Assembly: GCF_963675165.1 (NCBI RefSeq)
Contig: NC_087392.1
Coordinates: 3,555,442 to 3,619,441 of the forward strand
Reading direction: 5' to 3'
DNA length: 64,000 nucleotides
From: Halichondria panicea
Taxonomy: Eukaryota; Porifera; Demospongiae; Suberitida; Halichondriidae
The notes beneath the pieces are model-generated. The model saw only the letters and a program-made list of their open reading frames with translations. It searched no databases and had not been told where the DNA came from. Position numbers and translations under genes: made by a program. Shown here piece by piece: positions 44,833 to 59,400 of the stretch (position 1 is the first letter of the stretch; each line of letters starts with the position of its first letter).

Positions 44833-47143
44833 ATGTCTCTGAGGATTGTTTTTAGAATTAGAAGTCTTTGCCATTCCAAGGCCAAGGAGAGCAAGCAGTG
44901 TGTTTGGAGAAATCTTCAAACGAGAGAAACAAGAGGAAGCAGCTTGCCAGTTCTAAAAAATGCTTGGAAATATGAGGGAGGGACTTGGAGATCTAGTTGG
45001 GCCTCTGCTGGTGCTTGTACTACTGGTTTTGCAGTCCTTGGATGGTATCTTTTCGACAAAAGAGAAAGGTCATTAAGGAGTGTGCACACACTTCAAGCTG
45101 CTGAGGATGAGGCAAAAGTGAGGAAAGTTTCTCTAAGGGAAAGAAGGTACAAAGATTTCTCTTCGGTGATGTACCACGGAGAGCCATACATGACTGGCAG
45201 GGATTTCCTAGAGGCTATTACCAAACAAGCCCCTAGATGTGAGTGTTGTTGTTAGTTTAGTTAGTTTGAGCACAATTTCCAAACTACTTTCATTCTTATT
45301 TTCTTTTTCACTCTATGTACGTGTTGTGTGTAGCATTTGAGCCTGTGTTTGTGGATGAAAAGACATTGAATAAGATCGTACAGGGGGCTCCATCTCGTTC
45401 CAAAGGCTCTCAACACCTCTTCAGAGACATGTGGAATGATGGTTGGTCTTATCTAGTCAGTGTAACAGTTGTACTTGGTTTTACTAACATTTTTTGCCTC
45501 AACTTGCAGCTATTCTTACGTATGCTGATTATCTATTTCTGTTGACAGCTCTTGTCAGTAAGTGTGCGTGTTTGCAGTGTGACTGAATTTAGTTTATCTC
45601 CACAGAAACTAAAAGGCAGTTTGAAATAGCTTTCAAAATGATTGATGCAGACCAGAATGATTATGTTGACTTTAAGGAGTTTCAAAAGGTAATTTCTCCA
45701 AAGCGTTACTTGTATGTGTTTGTGATTTTGTGATATTTACTCTAATTTTTCGCTGATAGGTTCAACAGTCTGTGACGCGGCAAAGAGATCATGCTGTAAG
45801 GATTACCTTCATGCTGCAATGTAGCTTATAATGTGTTGTGTACTCGTGTGTACAGTTAATTCAGCAGCAGCTCTCTCAAAGCTCACTCACTGTGCACTTA
45901 TTTGGAACTAAAGGAAACCAGAAGCTCTACTCGAAAGATTTCTACAAGTTTGTATTCGTTTGCATACCCATACCATAATGATACGTGTACATAGTAGTAT
46001 GTATGATGTGTGAGTTTTAGCATGTTTAAACAGATGCCACACATAATTATGTAATTGAGTTATATTACCATTGCCATTTCCTTTCTTTGAAAGATTATTA
46101 CTATGCCCCGATTTTTTGTATCAGGTTCATAGACGATTTGCAAACAGAAGTCTTAGAGATCGAGATATCCTTCCTCATCTTATGGTAGTGTCCAATGTGC
46201 ATGTAACGTGTATCATCTAGCTCCCTCTTCCGACCTTAACTTGTAATCACTTCAATCAGTATTCAGGAGGAACACCAACAATTTGTGCTGAGGACTTTGC
46301 AAGAGTTTTGCTGAAGCACACCACTTGGGATTTGGAGGGAGTCTTTGGCAGGCTGAAAAAGAGACCACGTAGTGAAACAGTTAGTTTTACCAGTCTTTGT
46401 CTATGTACTACATACATATACATATATGCATGTGGTCCTACGGCTCTTTCTGTATAATAACTATAGTACAATCTAATAGGGTGTTTCGTTCGAGCAGTTC
46501 AAAGACTTTTGTCAGTTGCTTAACTCACTGGATGATTTTGAGACAGCAATGGCTATGTACACAATAGCTGGCACAGCCGTGGCAAAGGAGGAGTTCAAGA
46601 GAGCTGCCAAAGTATGCATTGGGAGACCTCTAGATGAGACAGTTGTCAGCACAGTGTTCCACATATTTGATGTTGATGGTGAGCATGCATGCAGTCTCTT
46701 GGTGGTCATTTTATTGAGTCTGGTTTTCTTGGACAATTTGTAGGAGATGGTAAACTAAGCCATCGTGAGTTTATGGCTGTTATGAAGAACTGGAAACTTA
46801 GAGGATTCAAAGTAAGTTCTGGTTACATTGTACAGTATAACAAATTAATTGATGCAATATTATTTTATTACAATATAGATCAAAATTTAATGCATTCCAC
46901 TAAGTCTACCAAATTTCAATGGACGTATATATGTTGCAAAATGTTAACAGCTGGCCTTCTCTGCCAAACCTTTGTCTATAATAATAGAAGGTATACATTA
47001 TGCACCCACTAATGTACAGCAATTCAAACATGTAAGTGATTGCTATGTGATGTAACCACACACAGATGATGGAACACAAGAAACTGGGAGTGTGGGACGA
47101 ATTCAAAACCTGTATTAAGATGGAAATGAGAGAAAGGGCATGA
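44833..47143 (+). CDS. MICU3: MICU2/3-like EF-hand regulator of the mitochondrial calcium uniporter
   Basis: Eleven exons join in phase to 428 residues (human MICU2 434): 44833-45238, 45334-45441, 45510-45557, 45606-45688, 45760-45795, 45856-45947, 46125-46164, 46251-46379, 46480-46678, 46744-46811, 47066-47143. The N-terminus is Arg-rich without early acidic residues (mitochondrial targeting), followed by a possible membrane helix (ACTTGFAVLGWYLF). Two complete EF-hand loops are visible: D201-E212 (DADQNDYVDFKE) and D378-E389 (DVDGDGKLSHRE). Between them are LQTEVLEIE and FKDFCQLLNSLDDFETAM, as in MICU2 and MICU3. It gates MCU from the intermembrane space. Whether it is MICU2 or MICU3 cannot be decided here. 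The intron after exon 7 is U12-type AT-AC. Confidence 0.93.
46165..46250 (+). other. U12-type AT-AC intron in MICU
   Basis: The 86-bp intron starts ATATCCTTC (U12 consensus RTATCCTTT) and has GACCTTAAC at 46232-46240 (branch-site consensus TTCCTTRAC). It ends in AC 11 bp after the branch A. Splicing here restores EIE-FNQYSGG, aligning with EIEFLQFSKG/EIEFLSYSNG of human MICU2/3. No GT-AG choice keeps the frame. Confidence 0.88.
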
Positions 47144-47422
47144 TACAATCTTAGATCTAAACATAATTATCTAGACATGACTGTGTTATGTGTGTCTGTG
47201 GTTTTAGTCAATAGTTTTAGTGATGTTCTAATTACAAGAAATTGTCTAGGTTGTTCACTGTAAAATGTAAAATTAATACCTCCAAACAAACCGTCACTGT
47301 GAGAGTGTATATAGTGGTTTTTGATTTGATTTCTCCGATTGTAGTCGGACACGAGTAAGAGTAGCTGTAGCTTGTGTGAATCTGATCTATATACTATAGT
47401 CCGATGAGAACATTGAAGTGAT

Positions 47423-50400
47423 ATGGATTTAGATGTAGATGAACGCAGGGAGATCGTATCAACCACCATAGAGCGACTCTCTCTGGTGATAGGGGCATCA
47501 GGAAATGCAGAAGAACTGGTTAGCCTTGTCACTCAGATTGTCAAAGCCCTGAAAAAATTGATTGCGGGAGCGCCTGATGCAACCAAGACAAGAGGCACAA
47601 GTTCTCTAGCTGAGTTTGTTTTCGCAGCTAAAAAAATCGCTAAGGATGCCCGAGCAGTGGACTCTGCCTCACTGCAGCAGTTGTCCAGAACGAAAAAGGC
47701 CGTGGAAAGTCTAGTGAAAGAGGTGAACTTGTTTTATGAGTCTCAACAAAGTTACAGCAGTGATGTAGAGCTTGAGAGCCTGCTTAGACAAACCAGTCTC
47801 CCCTCCAGACCAGCAGAGCCAGTGAATGATGTGGGTAGAGTGAGCCCCACTGATGCACCACCTACCACAGAGACTGAACGACGACTAGCAGCTGAGCTGA
47901 GGAGACATCAAGAAAGTCTTCAAGCTAAGACCGAACCACAGAGAAACCCAGTGCAACATGGTCAACCATCAGATGTATTGCGGACAGCTATGGTAGGATT
48001 GCAGCGTGCCACAGGAGCATTGGTGGACGCATCCGGGCATAAGGCACCTGCCAAGGGCTCTGTGCTGGAGCCTACTCTACTCCTTACTAAGATGGTATCT
48101 ATGCTCATGGACTTGGTGGACAGTCTGTTTGTAAGCAAGTACCCCATGAGAACACAGGTGTGTGGAGTGGTCCATTGTTTACGCTACCTTTTATGCCTTA
48201 ACTGTTCTCAAACTTGTAGTTACTCCTTTCACTAATTAGCTCTTGCCTCTTTGCCCAATGTTCTGCTTATATGGTGTGGCTGATATTGAGTAGTGAACTG
48301 TCAATCATGAATATTTGTGTAATGTAGCATGTTATCGCTGGAATGTATACACCCATCAGGTTTGCTTTGTTCAAGAAAAGAGTATCCTAATAATTATGAC
48401 TATCACCACTTTGTCTTTCGAAATTGGCAGTTCAGAACCTGACATGCACAAAACTGTACTTAGATAGGCGTAGTTGAGCCGGGCCAGGCTGTTGATCTAT
48501 TATTAATTGACACCTAATCCTCACTTTTATGTTTCTGTCCATCTGGTTCTATTGACTAGTCTACTGACTAGTAGGACACTAGTTTCAATATCATTTTCTT
48601 TCCCCAGGTCCACTCATTCTGTTGTATGTTGATCGACAATGCATTGGTGTATGGCGAGCAATCTAAGACTGATGATGCTGCCTCTTTACGTCTCATCTCC
48701 ACCCAAGCCCCAGCTCTTATGAGTGCCATAGAGGTCATGGCCGAACAGTGTTATAAGAGGTATGCTGTAATTACATGTGTGGGCCCATGTTTACTTGTAT
48801 ACCTGCAAAACAGTGGAAGCAAGCTGATCGATGAAGGCCTTATTATGCCTCGGTGTGCACACGCGAGGTATACGGTAGTGTGTCTGTGTATACTGCTACA
48901 GCTGCTCCATGACAATGAAGTGCAAGTAAAAGATTCTGTAGGTTTTTAGTCACTGGATTGCAATTAGTGGATTTAACATCGAGTTATGGCACTTTGAAGG
49001 CTGCTGCAGACTCTTGCTTAACAAAATCTGTTGATATAACTTAGCTATTCTACTTACTTCTGCACTAGAGGTGGGGTCAAGAGTGAGAAAAGGGCTGCAA
49101 AGCCATTAGCTTAGCAGCCATTAATATTACTTTCAACAATCATGGTCCATCTTTCCCACTCTTTTCTGCATGCGTAACTAATTGTTAATTATATGTGTGT
49201 ATTTAACTAGAGCACTGAAGTGCTAATCCTCGGCTGTTGACATAATAAATAGAAACCAGAGGAGTACAGAAGCAACAATCTACAATAATAGAGACCGCGG
49301 TAAGGATCACTTCAGCTGCAAGTATGTAGATCCACCTCGAATAAAGGTCGCATGTAGAGCTAGGCAACATGCAGTTCAAGCTTCTTAGCTTCTTAGCTTT
49401 TGCTCGCTTTTATACAACAATTAACTAAGCTAAATCTACCAATATAACTTGTTGTGTGACCATTTTTACTGGCATTAGATGATGATTTCTTCCAACTATT
49501 TGGCCTGATCAATGACTCACATTAATTGTGTATCTGCATGTATTATACCGTAGACAATTGTATAGTCTCTCATGTCGCCTTGTTACAGTAATAATATTGC
49601 TCTGAACAAATTTGCAGATCAGAAAACATCAGAGAGAGTCAGAAGATGTCTATACAGCGTGGAGTTGACCTCCATGATCTTGACTTGAATGGTCCTGGTC
49701 ATACAAAGAGTCCTGTGGTCAGGAAAAGAAAAGATCCCCCATTGCCCCCAGCGAAGAAGGAGCAATTGCCTCCACCACTACCAAAGGTAGTGTTTGTACG
49801 TAAATATTTTTTGTGTGTTTTTTCTTTCAATACTTTACTGTGCTTTGCAGCTTACTTGGAAGTTTGGGGCGAATAATCCCAAAAAATAGTTTTGAAAGTT
49901 CATATAAAACCTTTGATAGAGTGCATGGTGCCATAATTATGTTGAGCCGTCACACTTATTGCCGAGCAGGAAGCGAGTTGAATAATCGTGCTACCTGATT
50001 CTGGCCCATGTGGATATAAATTGTAACGGATGTGGGTTGGGCTCCCCCCGGGGGCGCTTTAAGGCAATAAAGAAGCAAACGATGCACTTCCTTAGATGGG
50101 CGTGGCCGCTGTAGCTCTGCAAACCAGTACAACTTTATATGCTCGATCTCGTAGGCTTTTAGCTGTCTCTATAGCTCTTTGTACTGTAACAGCAAATACA
50201 AGGGAGGGACAGAAGAGCTAGAGCTAGACGACAGCAGGCAGATTAGCAGAGGTCAGCTCATTGTAGGTATCACAAAGTAGATCTACACTGAAATAGTGTC
50301 ACACAAACAGTCATGCCTGACATTTTAGTGTAGTTCCTATAAAGGCCTACTGTACAGATGATATAAAAGAGAACTTTTCATTTTAGCTGTTATTATCAAA

Positions 50401-53400
50401 CATAAACAAAAATCAGAGCTTCCCGCGAGGCGCCTGCGTATATGTATACATATGCCCTAGTATAATATATATAAACTTCCAGGTGAGCTGCAAAACACAG
50501 TACTCGTACTATTCATCACTATTTTCATATATGAACACAAGTCATTTTTGTTTGCAGGAATTTGAAATTGGGTGTATGATCTGTACAAATGTGGCTGTGG
50601 ATAGAGAGAGCAAGGAGATTGTGAGTGCACATACTCGTTGATAGCTTGTTACCTCTTTGTTTGAACACTCCGTGTGGTGAAGTGTGTACACGGTTAGTTA
50701 CGTGTACGTGCATAACAAATGAAGTTTGGTCTTATATTTACATATGATGTATTGTGAATTGCAGTGCTTACATTGAAGTGACCGTAATTACATTTGTCCT
50801 TTTAAGGTATTGGTAATTAGTGTGGCTGTATCTATTGCTAATTCTCTGGTATGCTTTGATCATAGCGGAGTGCAAGGTTGTTATGTGGGGGCTTGTTTTG
50901 TTTTTACTTTTTTGATTTTAGAATGCAATAATCACTCCTTCTCATAGCTGACTAAAGGCTCTGAGATTAAGCTGTGTGTTAATGAGAACAATCGAGTTGG
51001 CGATGTAAGAAAAATGCTTACCAAAAGAACAGGGCTACCACTGGAGCACATTCAACTCCGATTTAGAGTAAGTATCCTCTAGGTCCTTCCAACTTCAGTC
51101 ATGTATTGAGCGAGCCCTGGACCGTTTTTAACTGTAAAGCAATGGTCCAAACAATTGTGTAGTATTATCGAAGTGTATGCCTGGTTTCCTGCTTGCTCAG
51201 ATTCACTCTTTACCCGCTTACACGTAGGGTGACGATGTACTGCTGGATGAAGTAAAGGTAACACCGGACAATGCCATCCCTTATTTCATGTTCAACAAGT
51301 TTGAACCTGGGGAGGAGGAACTGCAAGACTTCAAAAAAAAGCATCGCAGGGAGCGAAGAATAAGGATTGACAATGCAGACTGGTCAAAAGTCCCAAAGTA
51401 AGTCTTTGATTCTGGTTGTTTTGCAACTAAAAGTGTTGTCATGGCTACACAGTTTTAACTTACATAGGTGAGTTGCATGTAGTAGCCCTTACAAGTAGTG
51501 GCAGTACACGTTTTACGCTCAGGGAATCAGGATATACACTCACTGAGTCCCTTTCTCTTGGGTGCATGGTTTCCAGTCTATGCAATGCATAGGCAGGGCT
51601 GCATTGAGGGGGGGGGGGCGAGGGGGTATTTCTCCCCCCTGGGCCTAGCTTTGCCCCCTGGGATTTAATTTTGATACAATAGTAGGAAGCTGAGGTAGGT
51701 AGTCAGTTTAGTTTTAAACAGCTATTCTGTGCACCTAACACTACAATCATGTAATGATGATATCACTAAATTGATAACTATATGAGCTGAAATTACGCCA
51801 GAATTGATCTATGCCCCCAAATATCTAAATTTTTATGCTCCCCCGGACCCCCTTAGTTTGGAATAATTCGCATCGGGGGCTTTGCCTCCCCCTATATTTT
51901 TCATTTGCCAAATTTGCCCCCCTGACCCAAAGTCCTGGATGCAGGCATCCTGTGACTTTGTTACCTGCCAGGCTCTGCCCATCGACTGACAGCCTACGTT
52001 CATTTTTACTGTGCCACCGTCACATAACTAAGCGAGGCAGGCTCTCCTTTAGAGGAAGCTGGACACGCGTCATTAACTGTCATCCTTTAGGTCTGTAACA
52101 TAATAAATTATATAGAGCTGGAATACACTATGACTTAACTAGCTATGATTTTGTATCCAACACAGTACTGTATTTCCATACCGTAGAAGCTGGATTATTA
52201 TAGCACATTACTCGATTATAAGCATATTAATTTACACACGCTCAACTGCTGGTTTTTTCCAATGAAAGTTATAGCTAGTACTATTCTTGGTAACTGGTGA
52301 TCGATATCAGTTTGGAAGGACTTTTTGTGTGCACTCAGCTGTTATAATGAGGTGCTGATACCTCTTATACAAACGTTATAATTATCGTGGTGCGTTAATT
52401 TGTTTTGCTGCATGCTAGGCAGAATCACAGAATCACAGGGAAACTCAAAGAGTGGGACATAATCGACCATGATTGTTGTTAAAAAGGATCGATGCCAAAA
52501 GTCCAAGTCTAAAATTAATGGCTGCCTCTCTTCTCACTCTTGCAGCTACCAATAGCTAGAGTTCTAGTGCAGAAGTAACTACAAGTAGAGTATAGCAACA
52601 CTCTATCATGGACAAGTTTTTCTACACACTCTTCTGAAATGAAAAGGCTGCAGTGGCATTCCAAGTAAGCAAAACTAGGCAGAGAACCAAGCATTATTTT
52701 GTAAATCCACGAATTAAAATCCGAAAACATGACTAGAAGCCTATAGAAACTCTTACTTGCACTTCATTGATCCTTGAGCAGCTGTAGCAGTCTACAAACA
52801 CAAACACACAAACACATACCTCGCTTGCGCATGCGCACCGAGGCATAATTATATGAGATGGACATGGACCCCTTCTGTTTCATATATTAAATTGGAGGTA
52901 CATGTAGCAGGGTTCTGCCCAGGAATTTTGAGAGGTGGGTAAAAATGATGGGGGAAAATTCGCCCATGTAGGGGGTGTGTATGGGAAGGGGGACACAAAT
53001 TTGAACATGCATGTGTTGTAAGTATATAGCTGAAATAATTATATATGTGCATTGTTGTACTTGCATCAGTACAGTATGGTGCTATACTAAGATTTCTTCA
53101 TCACAGGGTCATAATCAGTATACTTGGAAGTATTAACTGCATGCACCCAGTTGCTCACTCTCTAGCTTGTCTTTCCCTTAGCAGGTAGTCCAACTCCCTG
53201 TTTTAAGGCAGAGTATAGCTAGCTAGCTAGCTGCAGCATAGATAGAGTAGAAGGGGATTGGCAACGGAAGTGGTTCACGTGATGTTTTACAATGAAGTCT
53301 ATGTAGAGCTCAGAAACAATCCGTGTTTTGCTTTCTACCCCGGGTAAGTTTACCGGGAAACTTATTGAGTCTAATCATAGTCTATGCATGCGTCTCAAAG

Positions 53401-56400
53401 ACCCCTCTAACACTTAAACAAATGCCCCCTGATGGTGAGTATCATTTGGAAACGAAGAAAATACAATCTTGATTGTCATGAAGTAACTAGTCTAACACAG
53501 AGTGATTTTTCATGCTTGTGTCAGTTTACCTACTGCCCTTTGCAGCTCACTAGAAAGTTTAGGGAAAATAGTAAATTGCAAAAAACCACTTGAGATAAGT
53601 GTAACAGTTTACATAAGTAAACCACAATACTATAGAGCCCTCTAAGGACCAAGTTAAAATTTTGGAATAGACCAGATCTTTATGTTTTGTTGTTGTAGTT
53701 TCTCACACTATTTGTTGTAGCTCACGTAAGCTCACGTGAAGTTTTGGCAAATAGTATTACTGTAAAATGCAAAAAACCACTGTGTAACAGTTTACAGCTA
53801 AACCACAACTTGGCCAAATCTCTATCTATAAGTACTAAGTTTGGGCTGTAGGAGTAGCTTGATTACAACATAACTGCCTGTTCGTCTAGCTATTTTTTGT
53901 TGACTGAGAAACAGCCTGCTGCTGAACCAGTCTCCAATTCTCTGCCACAATGACATAGTACGCCACTTAACTCCTCTTGATAAGGATTAGTTTTTCATGG
54001 TTACCCAACTACAGTAGTTTATGCTGAAAACTGTACTAAGGTATATACTATATATCCACATAAAGATCTGAATCTTCTGTTCCAAAATTTATACTTGTCC
54101 CTTGTTCTATAGTATTGTGGGTTACTTGTGTAAACTGTTACACTTATCTCAAGTGGTTTTTTGCAATTTACTATTTGCTCCAAACTTCCAAGTGAGCTGC
54201 AAAGGGCAGTACTACGATATAGCTAAGGTTGTGTCACTAAGTAGTGTGCTGTGTCCCAAATGGCCACAAGTATTTGATGAAGTTGATGTTTAGCAGCAAA
54301 ACTGCTCGTGGACTTTTTACAGCTAGACAGCAAAAACAATTCTCATGAATTATTCATGTTTAGACCCCATGTTGGAAATAAGCCTCGATTAAAACTGCGG
54401 GAAACACGGATGGTACTTCGAGGGTACCTCGTTTCCAATCCCTCTCTACTCAATCTATGGCTGCAGTACTCCTCGAACTCAACAAAGCCATGCTGGAGCT
54501 TCAATTAATTGTTCTGGTCATGCGCAGTAGAGTTCAATTAATAGTTAGCTCTATATAAGGCACATTAAGACAGTAAAACTGGTAAGCGAAGACTAGCAGC
54601 TAAACTGACAGTACTTGTAGAATGTAAAGCAGTGGTCGGAAAATATCTAGTGGTGGTCGCAGCTTACCTAAACGACCACTGTAGGCAGAACTCTGATGTA
54701 GGTGGTACTTCAGAGGATTTGCCTCTTTTAAGAATGACCTGTTTAAGGTTACGATAAACCGTTTGCTCATTAATTATTCATGAGCTAGTGATCTTGAGCA
54801 GCTACATGCACAATCATGTTGAAAGTCCGAAGTCCAAAACATACAGTTAATCCGGTCACCCTTGGGACAGTGCAGCTTGGCCGGAATAGCGAGGTGGCCG
54901 GCTGTATTTCAGGAAATAGCCAAGGCTTAAAAACGACCTTACCTCGAATCTAATGACTAGTTTTGCTGCGGTTCTTGTCTCGGGGATAATGAAAGATATT
55001 AAATCATCAATTTTATTTGCCAAACCACACCCAAAACGTCATATCCGGCCGTAATAAACGTATAAAATTACATTGAAAACCTAGTTTGGGGCAGCCAGTA
55101 CTGGCCAGCTCAGGTGCAGTCTACTGTAGCTTGACTATAATATGCAGGGCCACACAAGGATATATTTTTTTTAAAGGCTACTGAAGCTCACAAGAGGCTG
55201 TTTTCTTTGGCTCCATCAGCCATTTTAAGTACACGTTCTTGTTTTGTGATAGTTACTTGACCTGGAACGAAAAAACACTTCGTGTAGCCCTCCAAAAAGT
55301 ATCCTATAAGAGCAAGAGCACAGAGGTAGAAATAACATTTATAGTTTCACAAAACTCATTTTAAATATAAAATCATGAATATTCATGAGCAAACAGTTTA
55401 CCATTAACCTAAAAAGATTTTCAGGAAATCTAACTATTAATGGCACAGTTAGGAGCTTGCTTAGCTCACCACTCCATTGGTTTCCATGCCGTTAGCTTAG
55501 TTAGCTATTGGTGTCATCACTCGTCACAGAGACATCCAGGTACTGGGTGGGACTCGAAGATGACTGCGCATTATAAGCGCATCCTGGAAAATAAACGCAT
55601 AGAGCTCTATAGCTGCTATATGTATAATAATTATATTGATCCCACGCTAGTACCAAGATAATTCCGATGTGTATATAATTGTAAAATGTTTTGTTGTGGC
55701 ATCGGCAGTGATTGACTGTCTGATTGCCTTGGCCAGTTTGGCATTTTGTGTTGGCATCGGTCACCTTGATATTGTATATGCATGTGCATTGACCCCAGAA
55801 TGAATTGATTGCTTCATTTATCGTATAGCGGGTATATTTCGAGGGTGTAACTTTGGCGGTTTTGTTGTTGCGAATTCACAAAGTTTGCATATGTTTGATA
55901 CTCACAAAACATTCTAGTAATAATATTATGATAATAGAGACCCCATTATTATACAGTAAAATTAATCAATACTACATGTTGCAGTCTTGTTGCTGTGGCG
56001 TTGTATGACTACGAGAGTCTTGGTGATGGAGAGGATGACAGTTTGGAGTTTGTGGAGGGGGAGTTGATTGAGGTTAGGAGTGTGTGTATTGCCTTATAGG
56101 TGCCTATGCATAGTGCATTACAAAATGTATATTGTTATAATATCGTTTCATACATGTACATTAACCCTTTATGCGCCGTAGGCCACGATTGTGGCTCGTT
56201 GCGGTAGCTAATTACTAAAATACGTTATCTTTCTACCTCAGGAGCAGTGCCGGATCCAGGAAAAGGGAAAGGGCGTTCTAAACGAGCGAGCACTGAAAAT
56301 CGCGCAGAGCGCGAAATTTTTAGAAGGTTACGCCCACTTTTCCAGTCACACGTTGTGCAGTAAAACTAGCAATTCTTACTCCCATCTTACTAAAGCCGTA

Positions 56401-59400
56401 TTAGCTAGACTGAAAGGAGGTTTCCATGGCACCCTGGGGTCCCCCTCTGGATATGCCACTGAGGAGTGACATCATTCTGTAGCTAATTGCATATTGCTGC
56501 GATTTTATTATTGCATGGTCAAGCAGTGGGTGATACTACAGGAATTTTGCAAAACTAGCAAACTCATCGTGGTCTAAAATCGTATGCTGTTTGATTTTAC
56601 TCGAGAAAAGACACCCTTGTGAGATCTCTTTGTTACACATAGTGTAGCAAGGTTTAGCTATAATTATAGATACAAATCTTCAGCAAACATCTTGAAGTTC
56701 TGGATATTGATTAGCCTCCTTCACAAGGCCTCAACAAGCTAGGAGGCCTGCTACTGACCGAGAAATATCCTGAATAAAATATACAGACAAAGAATACTAT
56801 TAAGGGTAGCTATTAGGATTCTATCGGACGGGCTAGAAACCTTCACAATCGAACTTCTACTTTCTTCAATCCACTTCCGTTCGTTGTGACGTCATTGTTT
56901 TACTGGGCATATACGATGCTATCCGGAGTCCCCACTTTCTGGTGATTATGTGGCGTATGCGCAAACAGTCGATACCAGGCCCATCTTCAGTGCGGCCTGG
57001 AATCAAGGCTAGATATTGATGGATCAATGCTTGCATGCTTTTGAAATTCTCTTGTTGAGGTGGCTGAGAAAGATATCCCATACACCGTATGTGTCGCACT
57101 GAAACTCTTCATCACTGTAGCGATACTCTGATCTGACCCACTCACTATTTTCATTTGCACATAAAATGTTATGTACTCGTAAATGGCTCCTTCTATAGCT
57201 ACTTCTTGTCTGAAATCTCCTCGCCCGGCTTTAAAGACATATCTTCATTCAATTTAGGTTGCTAGGCAATCAAAACGCATTCCTTACCAATAATGAGTTT
57301 CTGGCTTTAATTTTTCCATATTAATTGTCTAGTGAATTAGTACACATCCATCAGGTGTGCAGTGATCTAATTTGACGGCAAAAGGGTTAATGTGTAAATT
57401 TAAAACAAGCGTGTATAATATACTATGTGTAAGTAGAGGCACCAACTCAATAAGTACATGTATTATGTAATACTATGCAGTTATCAGGTCATTCTTTCAC
57501 AGATCGTAGAGAAGAGTGGGGATGGCTGGTGGACCGCTAGAATTGATGGGCATGTAGGAGTCATCCCTGCCAGTTTTGTGGAGGAGATTGCAGTACCACA
57601 ATCCAAAGATGAGGCGAAGAAACTCGTAAAGAGGTTCAAGCAGGGAAGGCTGGGTGCTGAAAACCACACCGAGGCCAAAGCAGAAACGATGTTATGTGAG
57701 TTGGCCAGACTTACAGTATAATGCTTCAGTGCATGTATACTAAGTGCTAATTTTTATCGTCAAACTGAGAAGCCGTAATTTACATAACTGTGTATCATTT
57801 ATTTCTTCCTGTAGTTGATGATGATCCACGAAGCCACACGTCGTCACCATCACCTTCCACTGCTGCCCCTTCCCACAATCCTCTGTCGGGTGTTAGTAAA
57901 GCCCTTCGGCGAATCCACAGTGGTGGATCCCATGACTACAGCAAGCTAGGCAACAAGAAGAACATTGAGCCATTAGTCAAAGAGAAAAAAGATAAGAAGA
58001 GAGGCAGTTTGTTTAAGAAGAGAACAAATTATGACCCGATAATGGAATACAAAGAGGTTCGTCGGTCCTCTGATACACAAGTGTCGCCTCTTCTCTCTTC
58101 ACCGAATAATCGTAAACATGTGGGCTCTGTCCTCGAGTACAATCAGGAGCCACAGACATCACCCCGTATTGCAGTCAAGCGATTAAGTCGTCCTGCCTCT
58201 TCTCCACGCTTAGTTAGAACTACTGAAAAGACACAACTCAGTGAGAAGCACAGCGATTCATCCACTTCACCTCTCTTATCTCAAGCTAATGAGACACCTC
58301 AAGTTGGAAACAACTCCCTCAAAGTGAAAAGACGTCCTCCTCCCCCACCACCGCCCTATCAGAAGACCTATCCCAGACGCGCTGTAGAGGATATTGACCC
58401 AGACTCAATTACAGTGCATGTGGCTGCACCAGAGAATGATCCTGAATTGGAGCCACTCCCAGTCAAGTCTAGCTCTAGTATGGAAGATCTTTTGAGGAAT
58501 TTGGAAGAGTTTGATGAGCTTGCCAGCCCATCTCCTCTGAATGAATGGAATTTGGATGTAGAACGAGGAAAAAGAGACTTTGCAACAATACCAAGGAACG
58601 AGCTGCCCCCCAAGTTTGACTCATCTGATTCATCCCCTGACCTGCTAAACACACAGACAAATGACTCATTAGCTCCGCAGAAACCTCCTCGAAAACGCTC
58701 GAAGAAGAAACCTGAGCCCTCATCATCGCTCCTACCGCCTCCTCCCGAGTCACCCCCTGAGACAACTACTGAAAATAGGCTGCAAACTAACATTGTGGGT
58801 GGTGAGGGTCGGGATAGTCCCGTGCCGCAACCCCCTCCTCGGCGCAAGTCACGCAAAGGAACCACCGAGAGAAAGAACGAAGATAATAAAGGGCAAGCCT
58901 CTCCTGTTCCACCTCCCAAACCACTTTCTCTCTCAAGAGAAAAAGAATCACCATTACTATCAAGTAGAAAATCACCGATTGTGCCCCATAAACCTGGAAA
59001 ATCTTCTCCTATCCCACCGCCAAAACCTAAGGGTTTTTCAAAACCTATTCCGGGATGGCGTGTTAACTTGGAGAAGCCTGTTTGTTCGAGTGCCCCTGTC
59101 TCACGTACTGTATCACCCGAGGATCAGAGCTGCCTCTCTGCCAGTTCAAGAGAAACCTCTGTGTCTACTGACCTGCTAACAAGCTCCCCTGTAGTGATGC
59201 GCAGGACTAATGCTGTTAATGCAAGACTGGACCCTGACTTCTCAGATGATGAGCTTGAGGATTGCACTGTGAGTTACCTTTCATTGTCAAGGTTATAAGT
59301 GTGTGATCAGTCCATTCCCTGTTATATTATTTTATTACACAGTCGCGTAGCCTCGAGGCATTACTGGGTAAGGGGTCGTCGTGTTTTTATGTAATATACA

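Noticed and set aside
46165..46260. GT-AG splicing of MICU from 46186
   Set aside because: The GT at 'tatggtagtg' leaves phase 2, which puts the next exon out of frame and meets a stop. The AT-AC solution fits sequence consensus and homology.
58368..58919. 183-codon minus-strand open frame
   Set aside because: It is the antisense shadow of the Ser/Pro-rich coding exon 57815-59268 and contains only Gly/Ser-rich complement of the polyproline code.
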